A stretch of DNA of 53,146 bases. Origin: Verrucomicrobiales bacterium. Its GTDB lineage: Bacteria > Verrucomicrobiota > Verrucomicrobiia > Limisphaerales > J093. Below are positions 24,935 to 33,195 of the stretch, one piece after another. The stretch covers positions 1 through 53,146 of the forward strand of contig JACKPV010000044.1 in NCBI GenBank assembly GCA_024233305.1, in the 5' to 3' direction. The position numbers were made by a program, and so were the translations under genes. How positions within the stretch are numbered: the first letter of the stretch is position 1; each line of letters begins with the position of its first letter. The notes beneath the pieces were generated by a model that saw only the letters and a program-made list of their open reading frames with translations, was not told the origin of the DNA and ran no database searches.

Positions 24935-26341
24935 ATGTCCCGGCCGTTTCTCAGCACCCACGAGAAGGCCTTCAAGATCAACCTGGATCGTGGCACGTAC
25001 GGCGCCTTTGCCGAGATCGGCGCCGGCCAGGAGGTCGCTCGATGGTTCTTCCGCGTGGGCGGCGCCTCGGGCACGGTGGCCAAGACGATTTCCGCCTACG
25101 ACATGACGGTCAGCGACGCCATCTATGGCGCCAGCGACCGGTACGTCAGCCGACAGCGGCTGCACGGAATGCTCGTCTACGAGTACGATTTGCAGGCCGG
25201 GCGGCTCGCCACGCAACGGGGCGCTTCAACCCGGTTCTTTGTCTTCGCAGACACGGTGGCCGCGCGGAGCTACTCGCGGCACGAGGACTGGCACGGTTGG
25301 ATGGGGGTCCGGTTCCAGACGCGTCCCCTGGCTGAGCCCTGCGAGATCATCATCCACGTGCGGATGCACGACCGGGAAAATGTTCAGCAGCAGGAGGCCC
25401 TGGGCATCATGGGGGTCAACCTGGTCTACGCCGCCCTCCATCTGCATGCCGACCCCGGGGAACTGCTGGCCTCCCTGCTCGATAATCTGGGATCCGACCG
25501 GGTCGAGGTGGACATGGTGCGGTTTGCGGGCCCGGACTTTGCCGGGGTGGACAACCGGCTCATGGCCCTCGGTTTGGTGCAGCGCGGGTTGACGAGCGCG
25601 GCGATGTTCCAGGCGGACGGCGAGGTGGTGCAGGCGGCGGAGGTGCTCTACAAGAAGCCGATCCTCGTGGCTCGCGGGCGGTTCCGGCCGGTGACGCGGG
25701 CCGCGGTGGACCTGCTCGAACGCGGGCGTCAGGCGTTCCTGCGGGACGAGCCGGGAGTGCCCCGGGAACACCTGGTTACCGTGCTCGAGATCACGCTGAA
25801 GAACCTCGCCCAGGGCGGCGTGATCGATCCGCAGGACTTCCTGGACCGAGTGGATGTCATTGGCGCGCTCGGGCATCCGGTGCTGGTCTCCGACTACGGG
25901 GAATTCCACCGGCTGGCCGCCTATCTCTTCGCCCATTCGCGGCAGCCCATTGCGATTGTGATGGGAGCGCCCACGCTGCACGAGTTGTTCGAGGAACACT
26001 ACTACGCAGACCTTGACGGTGGCATCCTCGAGTCGTTCGGGCGGCTCTTCAAGAACGACCTGCGACTCTACGTCTACCCGTATCAGCGACCCGACACCGA
26101 CCCGGTACTGACGCTCGACACGGTGGAAGTCGCGCCGCACCTCATCCATCTGATGCGCTATCTTCGGGAGAATGGCTTCATCCGGCCCTTGCGCGAATAC
26201 GATGCCGGATGTTTGCCGCTTTACTCGGATGTGGTGCTCGAACGATTGCAGGCGGGAGATCCGTCCTGGGAGCAAATGGTGCCGCCGGCGGTGGGCCGGT
26301 TGATCAAGGAACGGCGCTTCTTCGGTTATCGTCCGGAGTGA
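24935..26341 (+). CDS. Conserved uncharacterised protein (often mis-annotated as TonB receptor or nucleotidyltransferase)
   Basis: This 468-residue protein begins MSRPFLSTHEKAFKINLDRG and continues with KTISAYDMTVSDAIYG, EIIIHVRMHDRENVQQQEAL and GGILESFGRLFKNDLRLYVYP. I recall homologues of the same length and very high conservation in Cyanobacteria, Planctomycetes and Verrucomicrobia. Databases have labelled them 'TonB-dependent receptor' or 'nicotinate-nucleotide adenylyltransferase'. Neither label fits what is visible here: there is no signal peptide, no beta-barrel or plug sequence and no HxGH motif. The protein is soluble and many conserved charged residues suggest an enzyme or scaffold. 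ATG 24935 matches the conserved N terminus. Confidence 0.7.
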   Translation: MSRPFLSTHEKAFKINLDRGTYGAFAEIGAGQEVARWFFRVGGASGTVAKTISAYDMTVSDAIYGASDRYVSRQRLHGMLVYEYDLQAGRLATQRGASTRFFVFADTVAARSYSRHEDWHGWMGVRFQTRPLAEPCEIIIHVRMHDRENVQQQEALGIMGVNLVYAALHLHADPGELLASLLDNLGSDRVEVDMVRFAGPDFAGVDNRLMALGLVQRGLTSAAMFQADGEVVQAAEVLYKKPILVARGRFRPVTRAAVDLLERGRQAFLRDEPGVPREHLVTVLEITLKNLAQGGVIDPQDFLDRVDVIGALGHPVLVSDYGEFHRLAAYLFAHSRQPIAIVMGAPTLHELFEEHYYADLDGGILESFGRLFKNDLRLYVYPYQRPDTDPVLTLDTVEVAPHLIHLMRYLRENGFIRPLREYDAGCLPLYSDVVLERLQAGDPSWEQMVPPAVGRLIKERRFFGYRPE

Positions 26342-26446
26342 ACACCGCCGCGCGGCACCCGCCTTCCTGGGTTCGAGCCGGGACCGTCCGGCACCTCGCA
26401 GCCGGCTTGCCTCGGGAGATCAACCGCGGCATGTTGCGCGGACGGC

Positions 26447-27133
26447 ATGGAACGAAAGCGCATCCTGGTGATCGAGGACGATGACCTCCACTACGAGTTG
26501 TACGAGGAGGCGTTGGCGGACTACGATCTCGTCCGGGCGCGGACCGCGTCGGAGGCCCTGGCGAAAATGGCCCGGTCCCGTCCCGACGTGATCCTGCTGG
26601 ACCACGTGCTGGATCGCGGGGAGGAAGGACTGGATTTCCTGCCGGAGATGAAGGACCTCCTGCCGTACGTGCCGGTGATCGTCGTTTCGGGGGCGCTTGA
26701 AGCGCACCAGCAGTTGGAGGCCCTGCAGGGACCGCGACGGGCGCACTATTGCCTGACCAAGCCGGTGGATTTGGACGAACTGCGGCGCACCCTGGTGACG
26801 GCGTTGAAGGAATGCGGTGAGGTGGAGATCGTGCGGCAGTTCGAGGCGCTGGAACGATCGAAACGGGCGGACATCGAGGATCTGCTGAGCCGGTCCACCG
26901 ATCGGTTGACGCGCCAGACCGCGATTCGCAAGCGGCTGCAGGATTCGACCGAACGTCCGAACATCTCGGCGCTGGCCCGCGAATACCGCGTGGCGCGGCG
27001 CACCATCATCCGCGATCTCAACGAATTGATCCGCCGTGGTGAACTGCCCGAGGAGATCTATCCGCGGTGGGAGCGGACGGAGGAAGGCGAGGAGGACGCG
27101 GGGGATGCATCCGAGCGGGAGGGCCGGGCATGA
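26447..27133 (+). CDS. Response regulator: REC domain plus C-terminal helix-turn-helix
   Basis: This 228-residue protein has a receiver domain (1 to about 120) with acidic pair Asp11-Asp12, phospho-acceptor Asp52 in VILLDHVLD, Ser81 and Lys105 (TKPVD). The linker is helical and charged. Residues 171-198 (ALAREYRVARRTIIRDLNELIRRG) form a winged or simple helix-turn-helix like those of DeoR-type or sigma-region-4-like DNA-binding modules. The tail is acidic. No histidine kinase is adjacent, so it is an orphan regulator. The stop overlaps the start of the DUF6483 gene (ATGA), tying the two together. Which promoters it controls is unknown. Confidence 0.8.
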   Translation: MERKRILVIEDDDLHYELYEEALADYDLVRARTASEALAKMARSRPDVILLDHVLDRGEEGLDFLPEMKDLLPYVPVIVVSGALEAHQQLEALQGPRRAHYCLTKPVDLDELRRTLVTALKECGEVEIVRQFEALERSKRADIEDLLSRSTDRLTRQTAIRKRLQDSTERPNISALAREYRVARRTIIRDLNELIRRGELPEEIYPRWERTEEGEEDAGDASEREGRA

Positions 27134-27795
27134 TCCGTCACGATTACCTGCTGGGATGGATCCGGCGCTACATCCAGTGGATCGCCGAGATCACCGGTTT
27201 GATCCGACGCGAGGACTGGGAGGCGGCGATGCGCCGCGCGGACATGGCGTTGCGGGGGTTGCTGGATTTGGGCACGGATTCGGTGCAATCGCTCAGCGAG
27301 GGTGAAATCCTCGCGCGGTTGACGGTGGGTGATCCGCCCCCGGTGGTGCAGGAAAAGTGCTTCGTGCTTGCGGCTTTGCTCCACCAATTGGGCCGGATTG
27401 CCGCCGGAAAGGGGCGTCCCGAGGAGGCGCGCGACGGTCACCTCAAGGCCCTGCACATCCTGCTGGGCCTGCAGATCCGGGCGGAGCGCGCGGGGCTTCC
27501 GGAATTCGTGCCGGCCATCGCCGACCTCGAGGAAGCGTTGAGCGGGGAGGAAATGCCGCCCCGCACCCATGCGGCGCTGATGATTCACCACGAGCAGGCT
27601 GGTCGCTTCGCCAAAGCGGAGGATGCCTTGTTCAAGTTGCTGCGGTTGGAGCCCGACAACCCGGACACCTTTGAGATGGGCGAGGGGTTCTACCGCCGCC
27701 TGCTGGTGCTTAGTGACGAGGCCCTGGCCACCGGCGGCCTTCCCCGCGCCGAGGTCGAGGCGGGGCTGGCGGACCTGCGTGCGGCGCGCGGTTGA
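27130..27795 (+). CDS. DUF6483-like helical protein
   Basis: This 221-residue protein begins MIRHDYLLGWIRRYIQWIAEI, matching the DUF6483 opening (MIRqDYi.r.Ie.l...l..i). The rest is alpha-helical with a TPR-like segment (LMIHHEQAGRFAKAEDALFKLLRLEPDNPD). No catalytic motif is seen. Its start is within the stop of the response-regulator gene, so it may modulate or be modulated by that regulator. This is an inference from coupling only. Confidence 0.65.
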   Translation: MIRHDYLLGWIRRYIQWIAEITGLIRREDWEAAMRRADMALRGLLDLGTDSVQSLSEGEILARLTVGDPPPVVQEKCFVLAALLHQLGRIAAGKGRPEEARDGHLKALHILLGLQIRAERAGLPEFVPAIADLEEALSGEEMPPRTHAALMIHHEQAGRFAKAEDALFKLLRLEPDNPDTFEMGEGFYRRLLVLSDEALATGGLPRAEVEAGLADLRAARG

Positions 27796-27942
27796 GCGGG
27801 TTCGCGCAGGCCGGACCAAGGAGCGGCGGCGGGCGGCGCTAACCTCGACATCCCTGCCCCTATCGAGAAAGCCGAGACGCGCCCCTCCCTGACGGAGCGG
27901 TCGATGCGGGCTGGATCCTCGGGATGGCGGTGGCGAAAGAGC

Positions 27943-27965
27943 GTGCCCGGCACGGGGCCGGGCAC
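27943..27965. terminator. Inverted repeat between convergent DUF6483 and hcp genes
   Basis: GTGCCCGGC (27943-27951) and GCCGGGCAC (27957-27965) form a perfect 9-base-pair stem with a 5-base loop. No long T run follows on either strand (GCTCTTTCG on the hcp side), so termination efficiency is uncertain. Confidence 0.5.
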
Positions 27966-28013
27966 GGTGAACAAGAACTGGATGGATCGGGGTTGCCCGG
28001 CGGGGGTTCGCGG

Positions 28014-29666
28014 TCAGGCCGCCTGGCCAAGGCAGGCCTGGAGGTCGGCATCGACGTCGCCGATGGGCATCAGGTTGAACTTGTCGACCAGTACCTTGAG
28101 CACGTCGGGACTGACGAAAGCGGGCAGGGTCGGGCCGAGGCGGATGTTGCGGATGCCGAGATGCAGGAGCGTCAGCAGGATGGCCACCGCTTTTTGCTCG
28201 AACCACGAGAGGATGAGCGAGAGCGGCAGGTCGTTGACACCGCACTTGAACGCGTCGGCGAGCGCCACGGCGATCTTGATGGCGGAGTAAGCATCGTTGC
28301 ACTGGCCGACATCCAGCAGGCGCGGGATGCCGCCGATGGCGCCGAAGTCGAGTTTGTTGAAGCGGAACTTCCCGCAGGCCAGAGTCAGGATCAGACAGTC
28401 GGAAGGCACTTTCTCGGCGAACTCGGTGTAGTAATCGCGGCCGGTCCGGGCGCCGTCGCAGCCGCCAATGAGGAAGAAGCGTTTGATCGCGCCGCTCTTG
28501 ACCGCCTCGATCACCTGGTCGGCCACGCCCAGCACGGCATTGTGCCCGAAGCCGACGAGGATGGTCTGGTCGGAGCCGTCCTGGGTGAATCCGGGGGCGG
28601 CGAGAGCGGTTTCGATGACGGGGGTGAAGTCGCGGTTGTGGATGTGCTGCACGTCGGGCCAGGCCACCATGCCGGAGGTGAAGATGCGTTTCTGGTAGCC
28701 GTCCTGTGGTTCCATGATGCAATTGGTGGTCATCAGAATGGCTCCGGGGAAGTCGCGGAACTCGTTTTTCTGATCCTGCCAGGCGCCCCCGTAGTTGCCG
28801 ACCAGGTGGGGGTATTTGCGCAAACCGGGATAGCCGTGAGCGGGCAGCATTTCACCGTGGGTGTAGACGTTGATTCCCTTGCCTTCGGTCTGTTTGAGGA
28901 GTTCCTCGAGGTCCTTGAGATCGTGACCCGAAACGACGATGGCCTTGCCCTTGCGGGGCTCGACGCGGACGGCGGTGGGGGTCGGGTGCCCATAGGTGCT
29001 CGTGTGGGCTCCGTCGAGCATTTCCATCACTTCGAGGTTGATGGCGCCGCAGCGGAGATTGAGTTCGAAGAGGCGTTCGACGGTGGGTGGCTCTTCTGCG
29101 AGAGAGGCGAGGGCCTCCGTGAAGTAGTCGTAAACGGAATCGGACTCGCGGTCGAGGACGAGGGCATGATCGGCGTAGGCGGCCGCGCCTTTGATCCCGT
29201 AGAGGAGCAGATCCTGCAGGCCGCAGAGGTCCGGCCCGAGTTCGTCGCGGCGTTGCAGGATCGAAACCATCCCGCCCTGCGCCAGCAACCCGTCCTGATC
29301 CGCGGCGGGCTGCCAGGTGCAGGGGCCGCGCGGCGTCTCGGGTTCCTGCCCGGCGCGGCGGGCGGCCTCTTCGTAGAGGGCCCGGGCGTGATCCCGGACG
29401 GTGGCGGCCTGTCGGACCATGGTGGCGATGCGGGCCGAGTCGAAATTCACATTGGTCACCGTGGTGAAGAGCGCTTCAAGGAGGAAACGGTCAATCGCAC
29501 GGTCGCGGGCGCCCAAGCGGTGGGCGCGGTGGTTATATTGGGCGATGCCTTCGGCGGCGTGCACCAGCAGGTCCTGCAGGATGGCGCTGTCCGGATCCTT
29601 GCCGCAGGTGGAGAAATCCGTGCAGCCGACGCCCTTCGAGGTTTGTTCGCACTGATAACAAAACAT
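28014..29666 (-). CDS. hcp: Hydroxylamine reductase (hybrid-cluster protein), class I type
   Basis: This 550-residue protein is the hybrid-cluster protein, linked to hydroxylamine reduction and to NO detoxification or S-nitrosylation. N-terminal cysteines at 3, 6, 15 and 21 (C-x2-C-x8-C-x5-C) match the spacing of anaerobe-type class I proteins with a [4Fe-4S] cluster rather than the enterobacterial [2Fe-2S] form. Hybrid-cluster ligands are visible in SGHDLKDLEELL, YTHGEMLPAHGYP, TTNCIMEPQ, IGGCDGAR, ACGKFRF and VGQCNDAYSAIKIA. ATG 29666 gives the conserved start MFCYQCEQT; upstream in-frame codons are leader. GAAGGA precedes it. The leader also contains a GGCCGGA/TCCGGCC hairpin (29707-29723). 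No hcr gene is adjacent. Confidence 0.95.
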   Translation of the reverse strand: MFCYQCEQTSKGVGCTDFSTCGKDPDSAILQDLLVHAAEGIAQYNHRAHRLGARDRAIDRFLLEALFTTVTNVNFDSARIATMVRQAATVRDHARALYEEAARRAGQEPETPRGPCTWQPAADQDGLLAQGGMVSILQRRDELGPDLCGLQDLLLYGIKGAAAYADHALVLDRESDSVYDYFTEALASLAEEPPTVERLFELNLRCGAINLEVMEMLDGAHTSTYGHPTPTAVRVEPRKGKAIVVSGHDLKDLEELLKQTEGKGINVYTHGEMLPAHGYPGLRKYPHLVGNYGGAWQDQKNEFRDFPGAILMTTNCIMEPQDGYQKRIFTSGMVAWPDVQHIHNRDFTPVIETALAAPGFTQDGSDQTILVGFGHNAVLGVADQVIEAVKSGAIKRFFLIGGCDGARTGRDYYTEFAEKVPSDCLILTLACGKFRFNKLDFGAIGGIPRLLDVGQCNDAYSAIKIAVALADAFKCGVNDLPLSLILSWFEQKAVAILLTLLHLGIRNIRLGPTLPAFVSPDVLKVLVDKFNLMPIGDVDADLQACLGQAA

Positions 29667-29760
29667 GTCCTTCGTCCTTTCCGTGTCGATTCCCGATTGC
29701 TGTTCCGGCCGGACCTTCCGGCCGTCCTCAGGAAGTAAAGACTGCATCGTTCGGGAGGGA

Positions 29761-29776
29761 ATTGACCGTGGTCAAT
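29761..29776 (-). promoter_or_regulatory. CRP/FNR-family (HcpR/DNR-like) operator upstream of hcp
   Basis: ATTGACCGTGGTCAAT has perfect 7-base arms around a 2-base centre. It fits the TTGAC-N4-GTCAA pattern that I recall for HcpR and DNR/NnrR regulators of nitrosative-stress genes, one base per arm away from the FNR box TTGAT-N4-ATCAA. It lies about 95 bases upstream of the hcp ATG, in the right place for activation. No such regulator is encoded in the window. Confidence 0.75.
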
Positions 29777-29829
29777 GGAACGTCAGTTCGGCGGGAATCA
29801 GGCGGTTCCGAGGGGAATCCAGGCGGTGG

Positions 29830-30321
29830 CTAATGGACGCGCACGAGGAGGTAGAACCAATTGAGCAGCATCGCGGCCATCAGGAGGCGCATCCAGGGGA
29901 GGCATTGGATGCGTTGGATGAGAGTGATGCGGAGACGGGAGCCGGTCAACCCATCGCAGACGAGGGCTCCGCCCCACGCGGCGGTTGCCATGACGGAGAG
30001 GGCAACGAACGGGTTCATGCCCAGGGCCCGGAGCGGGTGAGCGCTGCCCAGCAGGGCGAGCGTGCGGCACCCTCCGCAAAACGCGCAGGGGTGGCCGGTC
30101 AGGTTCTCAAACGGGCAACCGGGCAGGGGCCAAGTGTGAGCGAGCGCGAAATCGAAGGCCAGTACGGCAATCGCCACCAGGGACAAGATGAGCAGCCCGC
30201 TCCGCAGGATACGCCATCGATCCGGTTGCAGGCCCCCGGCGCTCCGGGGGGCGGTGTCCATGGCCGGTCGAAGGACCGGCGGGGTCGGCGAAGCCTGTTC
30301 CACGCGGCCATCCTCGTTCAT
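29830..30321 (-). CDS. DUF2752 membrane protein
   Basis: This 163-residue protein has two or three transmembrane helices (about 40-60, 100-120, 142-160). The loop after the first carries the DUF2752 signature CPFENLTGHPCAFCGGCRT (Cys69, Cys79, Cys82, Cys85), compared with the usual CP...tG..CP.CG.tR. The motif normally has two or three Cys; the extra GGC here gives a C-x2-C-x2-C run. It lies upstream of hcp on the same strand, but the HcpR-like site in between suggests separate control. ATG 30321 is the first start, and an internal ATG 60 bases later is possible. Function is unknown; metal binding is conceivable. Confidence 0.78.
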   Translation of the reverse strand: MNEDGRVEQASPTPPVLRPAMDTAPRSAGGLQPDRWRILRSGLLILSLVAIAVLAFDFALAHTWPLPGCPFENLTGHPCAFCGGCRTLALLGSAHPLRALGMNPFVALSVMATAAWGGALVCDGLTGSRLRITLIQRIQCLPWMRLLMAAMLLNWFYLLVRVH

Positions 30322-30451
30322 TTCCCATGATTTAGCAAATCAGGGACACGTCGGTCCGGATCGGCGCGGGCGGGGAGCGCGGACGCCACCTCCTGACCGC
30401 GGAGAACATTTGCGTGCGTCGGTCCCTCCGGAAGGGCATTCTGACCGGAAC

Positions 30452-32485
30452 ATGTTGCCGATGAATGCTGGCTTTTCGGGGTCCCTGCGAACCATTCCCC
30501 GTATGTTGCGGCGAGGTCTGCCGACGGGCGCTGGACTTGCCCTCGTGGCTGCCCTCGTGGCCGCGGACGAACCGGTCGCCCGTCCGCGGGCGGCCCGCTC
30601 CGTGCATCTGGGCTGGCAGGCGCCCGAGGGCCGCGCGTTCTACAACGAATTGACGGTGCGGGAATCCACGCCGGGCAGCTACTTCATGGCCTGCGGCTGG
30701 AACACCGGGTACTTCGGGATCCAGGAGTTGAACTCGCCCACCAACAAGGTCGTGATCTTCTCGGTCTGGGATCCGACCCGGGGCGATGATCCGAACGCCG
30801 TGCCGGACGCGCAACGGGTCGAGGTGTTGCACAGCGATCCGGACGTGCGCATCCGGCGCTTCGGCGGGGAGGGGACGGGCGGGCAGTGCATGTGGCCGTA
30901 TCCGTGGGAGGTCGGTGATACGTGCCGGTTTCTGCTCCGGGCCACGACCACGAGCGAAAAGACCGCCTACGCCGCTTTCTTTTACCTGCCGGGGGAAAAG
31001 CGGTGGAAGCACCTGGCGACATTCCGTACGCGGACGGGCGGATTGCCGCTGCGAGGCTACTACTCCTTCGTCGAAGATTTCCGACGGGACTACCGCAGCG
31101 CGGACGAAGTGCGGCGCGCGGATTTCGGCAACGCCTGGGTCTTGGCGTTGGACGGGGTGTGGCATTCGGTGGGGACCGCCCGGTTCACCGCCTCGGGTGC
31201 CGTGTGGGAGGCGAAAGAGACCATCAATGCCGGTGTGACCGGCGACCGGTTCTTTCTGGCGACCGGCGGGGCGACGACGCGCGAACGCGAGTTGCGGAGC
31301 TTGATCGAGAACCCGGCGGTTGCCAGCGTGCGCCCCGCCGACCTGGAGGCGATGGCGGTGGATCGGGCGTACCACTTGCCGTTGATCGATCTGGCGCCCG
31401 AGCGGGACCGGCAGGTGGTGGTCGACTGCGAGCCGGGGCAGTATCTCGGACATCCGACCACCTGTTTGCTTGAGGATGGTCGCACAATCCTGTGCGTGTA
31501 TCCGAAGGGCCATGGCCGGGGGGCGATCGTCTACAAGCGAAGCCCGGACGGCGGGCTGACCTGGAGTGATCGTCTCGCCGTGCCGGAGTCCTGGGCGACC
31601 AGCAAGGAGACCCCGACCATTCATCGCGTCGTCGATGCCGGGGGTCGGAAGCGGCTCATCGTGTGGTCCGGGTTGTATCCGGCCAGGCTGGCGGTCAGTG
31701 AAGACGACGGACGGACATGGAGCGAGTTGAAGGCGGCGGGCGACTGGGGGGGCATTGTTGTGATGGGCAGTGTCGTCGGCCTGCGCGACCGTCCGGGGCG
31801 TTACCTCGCCATGTTCCACGATGATGGACGGTTCATTGCGGCGCAGGACACCCGGCAGGAACCGCGGGTCATGACCCTGTACCAGACTTTCTCCGACGAC
31901 GGCGGGCGGACGTGGTCGGCGCCGGAGACAATCTGGAGCAGCGCGGCGGTGCACCTGTGCGAGCCGGGCATCATTCGCTCACCGGATGGAAGGCAACTTG
32001 TGGCGCTGTTGCGGGAGAACCGACGGGTGCGGAACTCGCACGCCATTTTCTCGAATGATGAGGGCCGGACGTGGTCGGAGCCTGTCGAGTTGCCGGCGGC
32101 CTTGACCGGCGACCGGCACACGGGGGTCTACGCGCCCGACGGGCGGCTGTTCGTTACGTTTCGTGACACAACGCTCGATTCCCCGACGAAGGGCGACTGG
32201 GTGGCCTGGGTGGGCACTTATGAGGACATCGTGCGGGGGCGGGAGGGGCAGTACCGGGTGCGTTTGATGGACAACCAGGATGCCTGGGACTGTGCCTATC
32301 CCGGCGTGGTGATCCTGCCGGACGGGACGATTGTGACGACGACTTACGGACACTGGGTTCGGGGCGAGGAGCCCTTCATTGTCACGGTGCGGCTGAAGCT
32401 TGATGAACTGGACGCGCGGGCCGGCGAGGCCGGAGGCGGGGTGGCCTGGGTGGATCACCGGAACCTGATGCGTGGGTTGCCGTGA
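30452..32485 (+). CDS. Exported DUF3472-sialidase (BNR repeat) fusion protein
   Basis: This 677-residue protein has a signal peptide around residues 18-39. Residues about 50-260 match the DUF3472 region (AFYNELTVRESTPGSYFMAC, then WNTGYFGIQEL and KVVIFSVWDPT). From about 320 onward a six-bladed sialidase propeller follows, with four Asp-box motifs: SPDGGLTWSD, SEDDGRTWSE, SDDGGRTWSA and SNDEGRTWSE. A catalytic Arg-triad is plausible, but I could not place the nucleophilic Tyr/Glu pair with certainty. The protein may bind glycan with its N terminus and release a sialic acid or other acidic sugar with its C terminus. Alternative starts at 30461 and 30503 keep the signal peptide. Confidence 0.75.
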   Translation: MLPMNAGFSGSLRTIPRMLRRGLPTGAGLALVAALVAADEPVARPRAARSVHLGWQAPEGRAFYNELTVRESTPGSYFMACGWNTGYFGIQELNSPTNKVVIFSVWDPTRGDDPNAVPDAQRVEVLHSDPDVRIRRFGGEGTGGQCMWPYPWEVGDTCRFLLRATTTSEKTAYAAFFYLPGEKRWKHLATFRTRTGGLPLRGYYSFVEDFRRDYRSADEVRRADFGNAWVLALDGVWHSVGTARFTASGAVWEAKETINAGVTGDRFFLATGGATTRERELRSLIENPAVASVRPADLEAMAVDRAYHLPLIDLAPERDRQVVVDCEPGQYLGHPTTCLLEDGRTILCVYPKGHGRGAIVYKRSPDGGLTWSDRLAVPESWATSKETPTIHRVVDAGGRKRLIVWSGLYPARLAVSEDDGRTWSELKAAGDWGGIVVMGSVVGLRDRPGRYLAMFHDDGRFIAAQDTRQEPRVMTLYQTFSDDGGRTWSAPETIWSSAAVHLCEPGIIRSPDGRQLVALLRENRRVRNSHAIFSNDEGRTWSEPVELPAALTGDRHTGVYAPDGRLFVTFRDTTLDSPTKGDWVAWVGTYEDIVRGREGQYRVRLMDNQDAWDCAYPGVVILPDGTIVTTTYGHWVRGEEPFIVTVRLKLDELDARAGEAGGGVAWVDHRNLMRGLP

Positions 32486-32620
32486 GGCGACGGTGTGCGG
32501 GTGGCGGCCCGGGAAGGGAAGAACGCGGGTTGGCGCGGACGGCGGGCGGTTCAAAGGAATCCCGCTTCCGGTGTCCCTGGACGGCTTGACTTGCCGGCTG
32601 GCTCCCCGGAGGCTCCGGCG

Positions 32621-33094
32621 ATGGATGCACCGGCAATGCCCCGCAGCTTCCTGCGCAATGCGCTCCTGGCGTTCGGCGTCACCCTGGCGCTGTATGCGCT
32701 GGGTTTTTGGGGTTCGGAGCGCTACCGGGCGCGGCGGGGGCCCTGGGAGGTGACCTTTTCCAGCGGGACAGGCGGGGTGGCAGTGCTTCGGATCGACCAG
32801 CCGCACCTCGGAATCCGCGGGGTGGAATTGCGCTTTCCCGGAGCCGGCATCGAGGGGGTGGAGGGGCGGGATCCCGTCCGGTTCGACTCCCCCCGGGCGC
32901 TGGATCAGGTTCCGTTCGGACGGGTGGTCTTTCTCGACACCACGGTGTTGCCGGGGACCGTGACCTTCGAGGTTTTCGGACACGAAGTCGAGTTGTTGCC
33001 GCGGGTCCTGCTTCTCGACAAGCAGGAACACCCCTGGGCGGCGACCCGCGTGGTGGACCTGCCGGCCCGGGAGGCGTCCGAGGAGCCGGACTGA
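32621..33094 (+). CDS. Small membrane-anchored hypothetical protein
   Basis: This 157-residue protein has a single N-terminal transmembrane helix (about 9-28: FLRNALLAFGVTLALYALGF) followed by a beta-rich periplasmic domain (WEVTFSSGTGGVAVLRIDQP, VELRFPGAG, VVFLDTTVLPGTVTFEVFG). I do not recognise the family, although similar short anchored proteins are frequent next to pseudopilins in Verrucomicrobia. ATG 32621 was chosen; ATG 32636 is also possible. The next gene is the pseudopilin 101 bases downstream. Confidence 0.55.
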   Translation: MDAPAMPRSFLRNALLAFGVTLALYALGFWGSERYRARRGPWEVTFSSGTGGVAVLRIDQPHLGIRGVELRFPGAGIEGVEGRDPVRFDSPRALDQVPFGRVVFLDTTVLPGTVTFEVFGHEVELLPRVLLLDKQEHPWAATRVVDLPAREASEEPD

Positions 33095-33113
33095 TGTGCC
33101 CTGCAAAGCACGC

Positions 33114-33142
33114 TTGTTGAATCTGCCGGGGCAAGGTATTCT
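33114..33142 (+). promoter_or_regulatory. Weak candidate promoter of the 33196 pseudopilin
   Basis: TTGTTG (33114-33119), a 17-base spacer and TATTCT (33137-33142) lie about 50 bases before ATG 33196, giving a normal leader. Confidence 0.28.
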
Positions 33143-33195
33143 GCGCACCGGTTTGAGAAGCGAACCGTAAACTGCGCGCCAGTCGCGCTGCCGAA

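Noticed and set aside
30332..31954. 540-codon minus-strand open frame
   Set aside because: It lies opposite the DUF3472-sialidase gene, whose Asp boxes and signal peptide are convincing.
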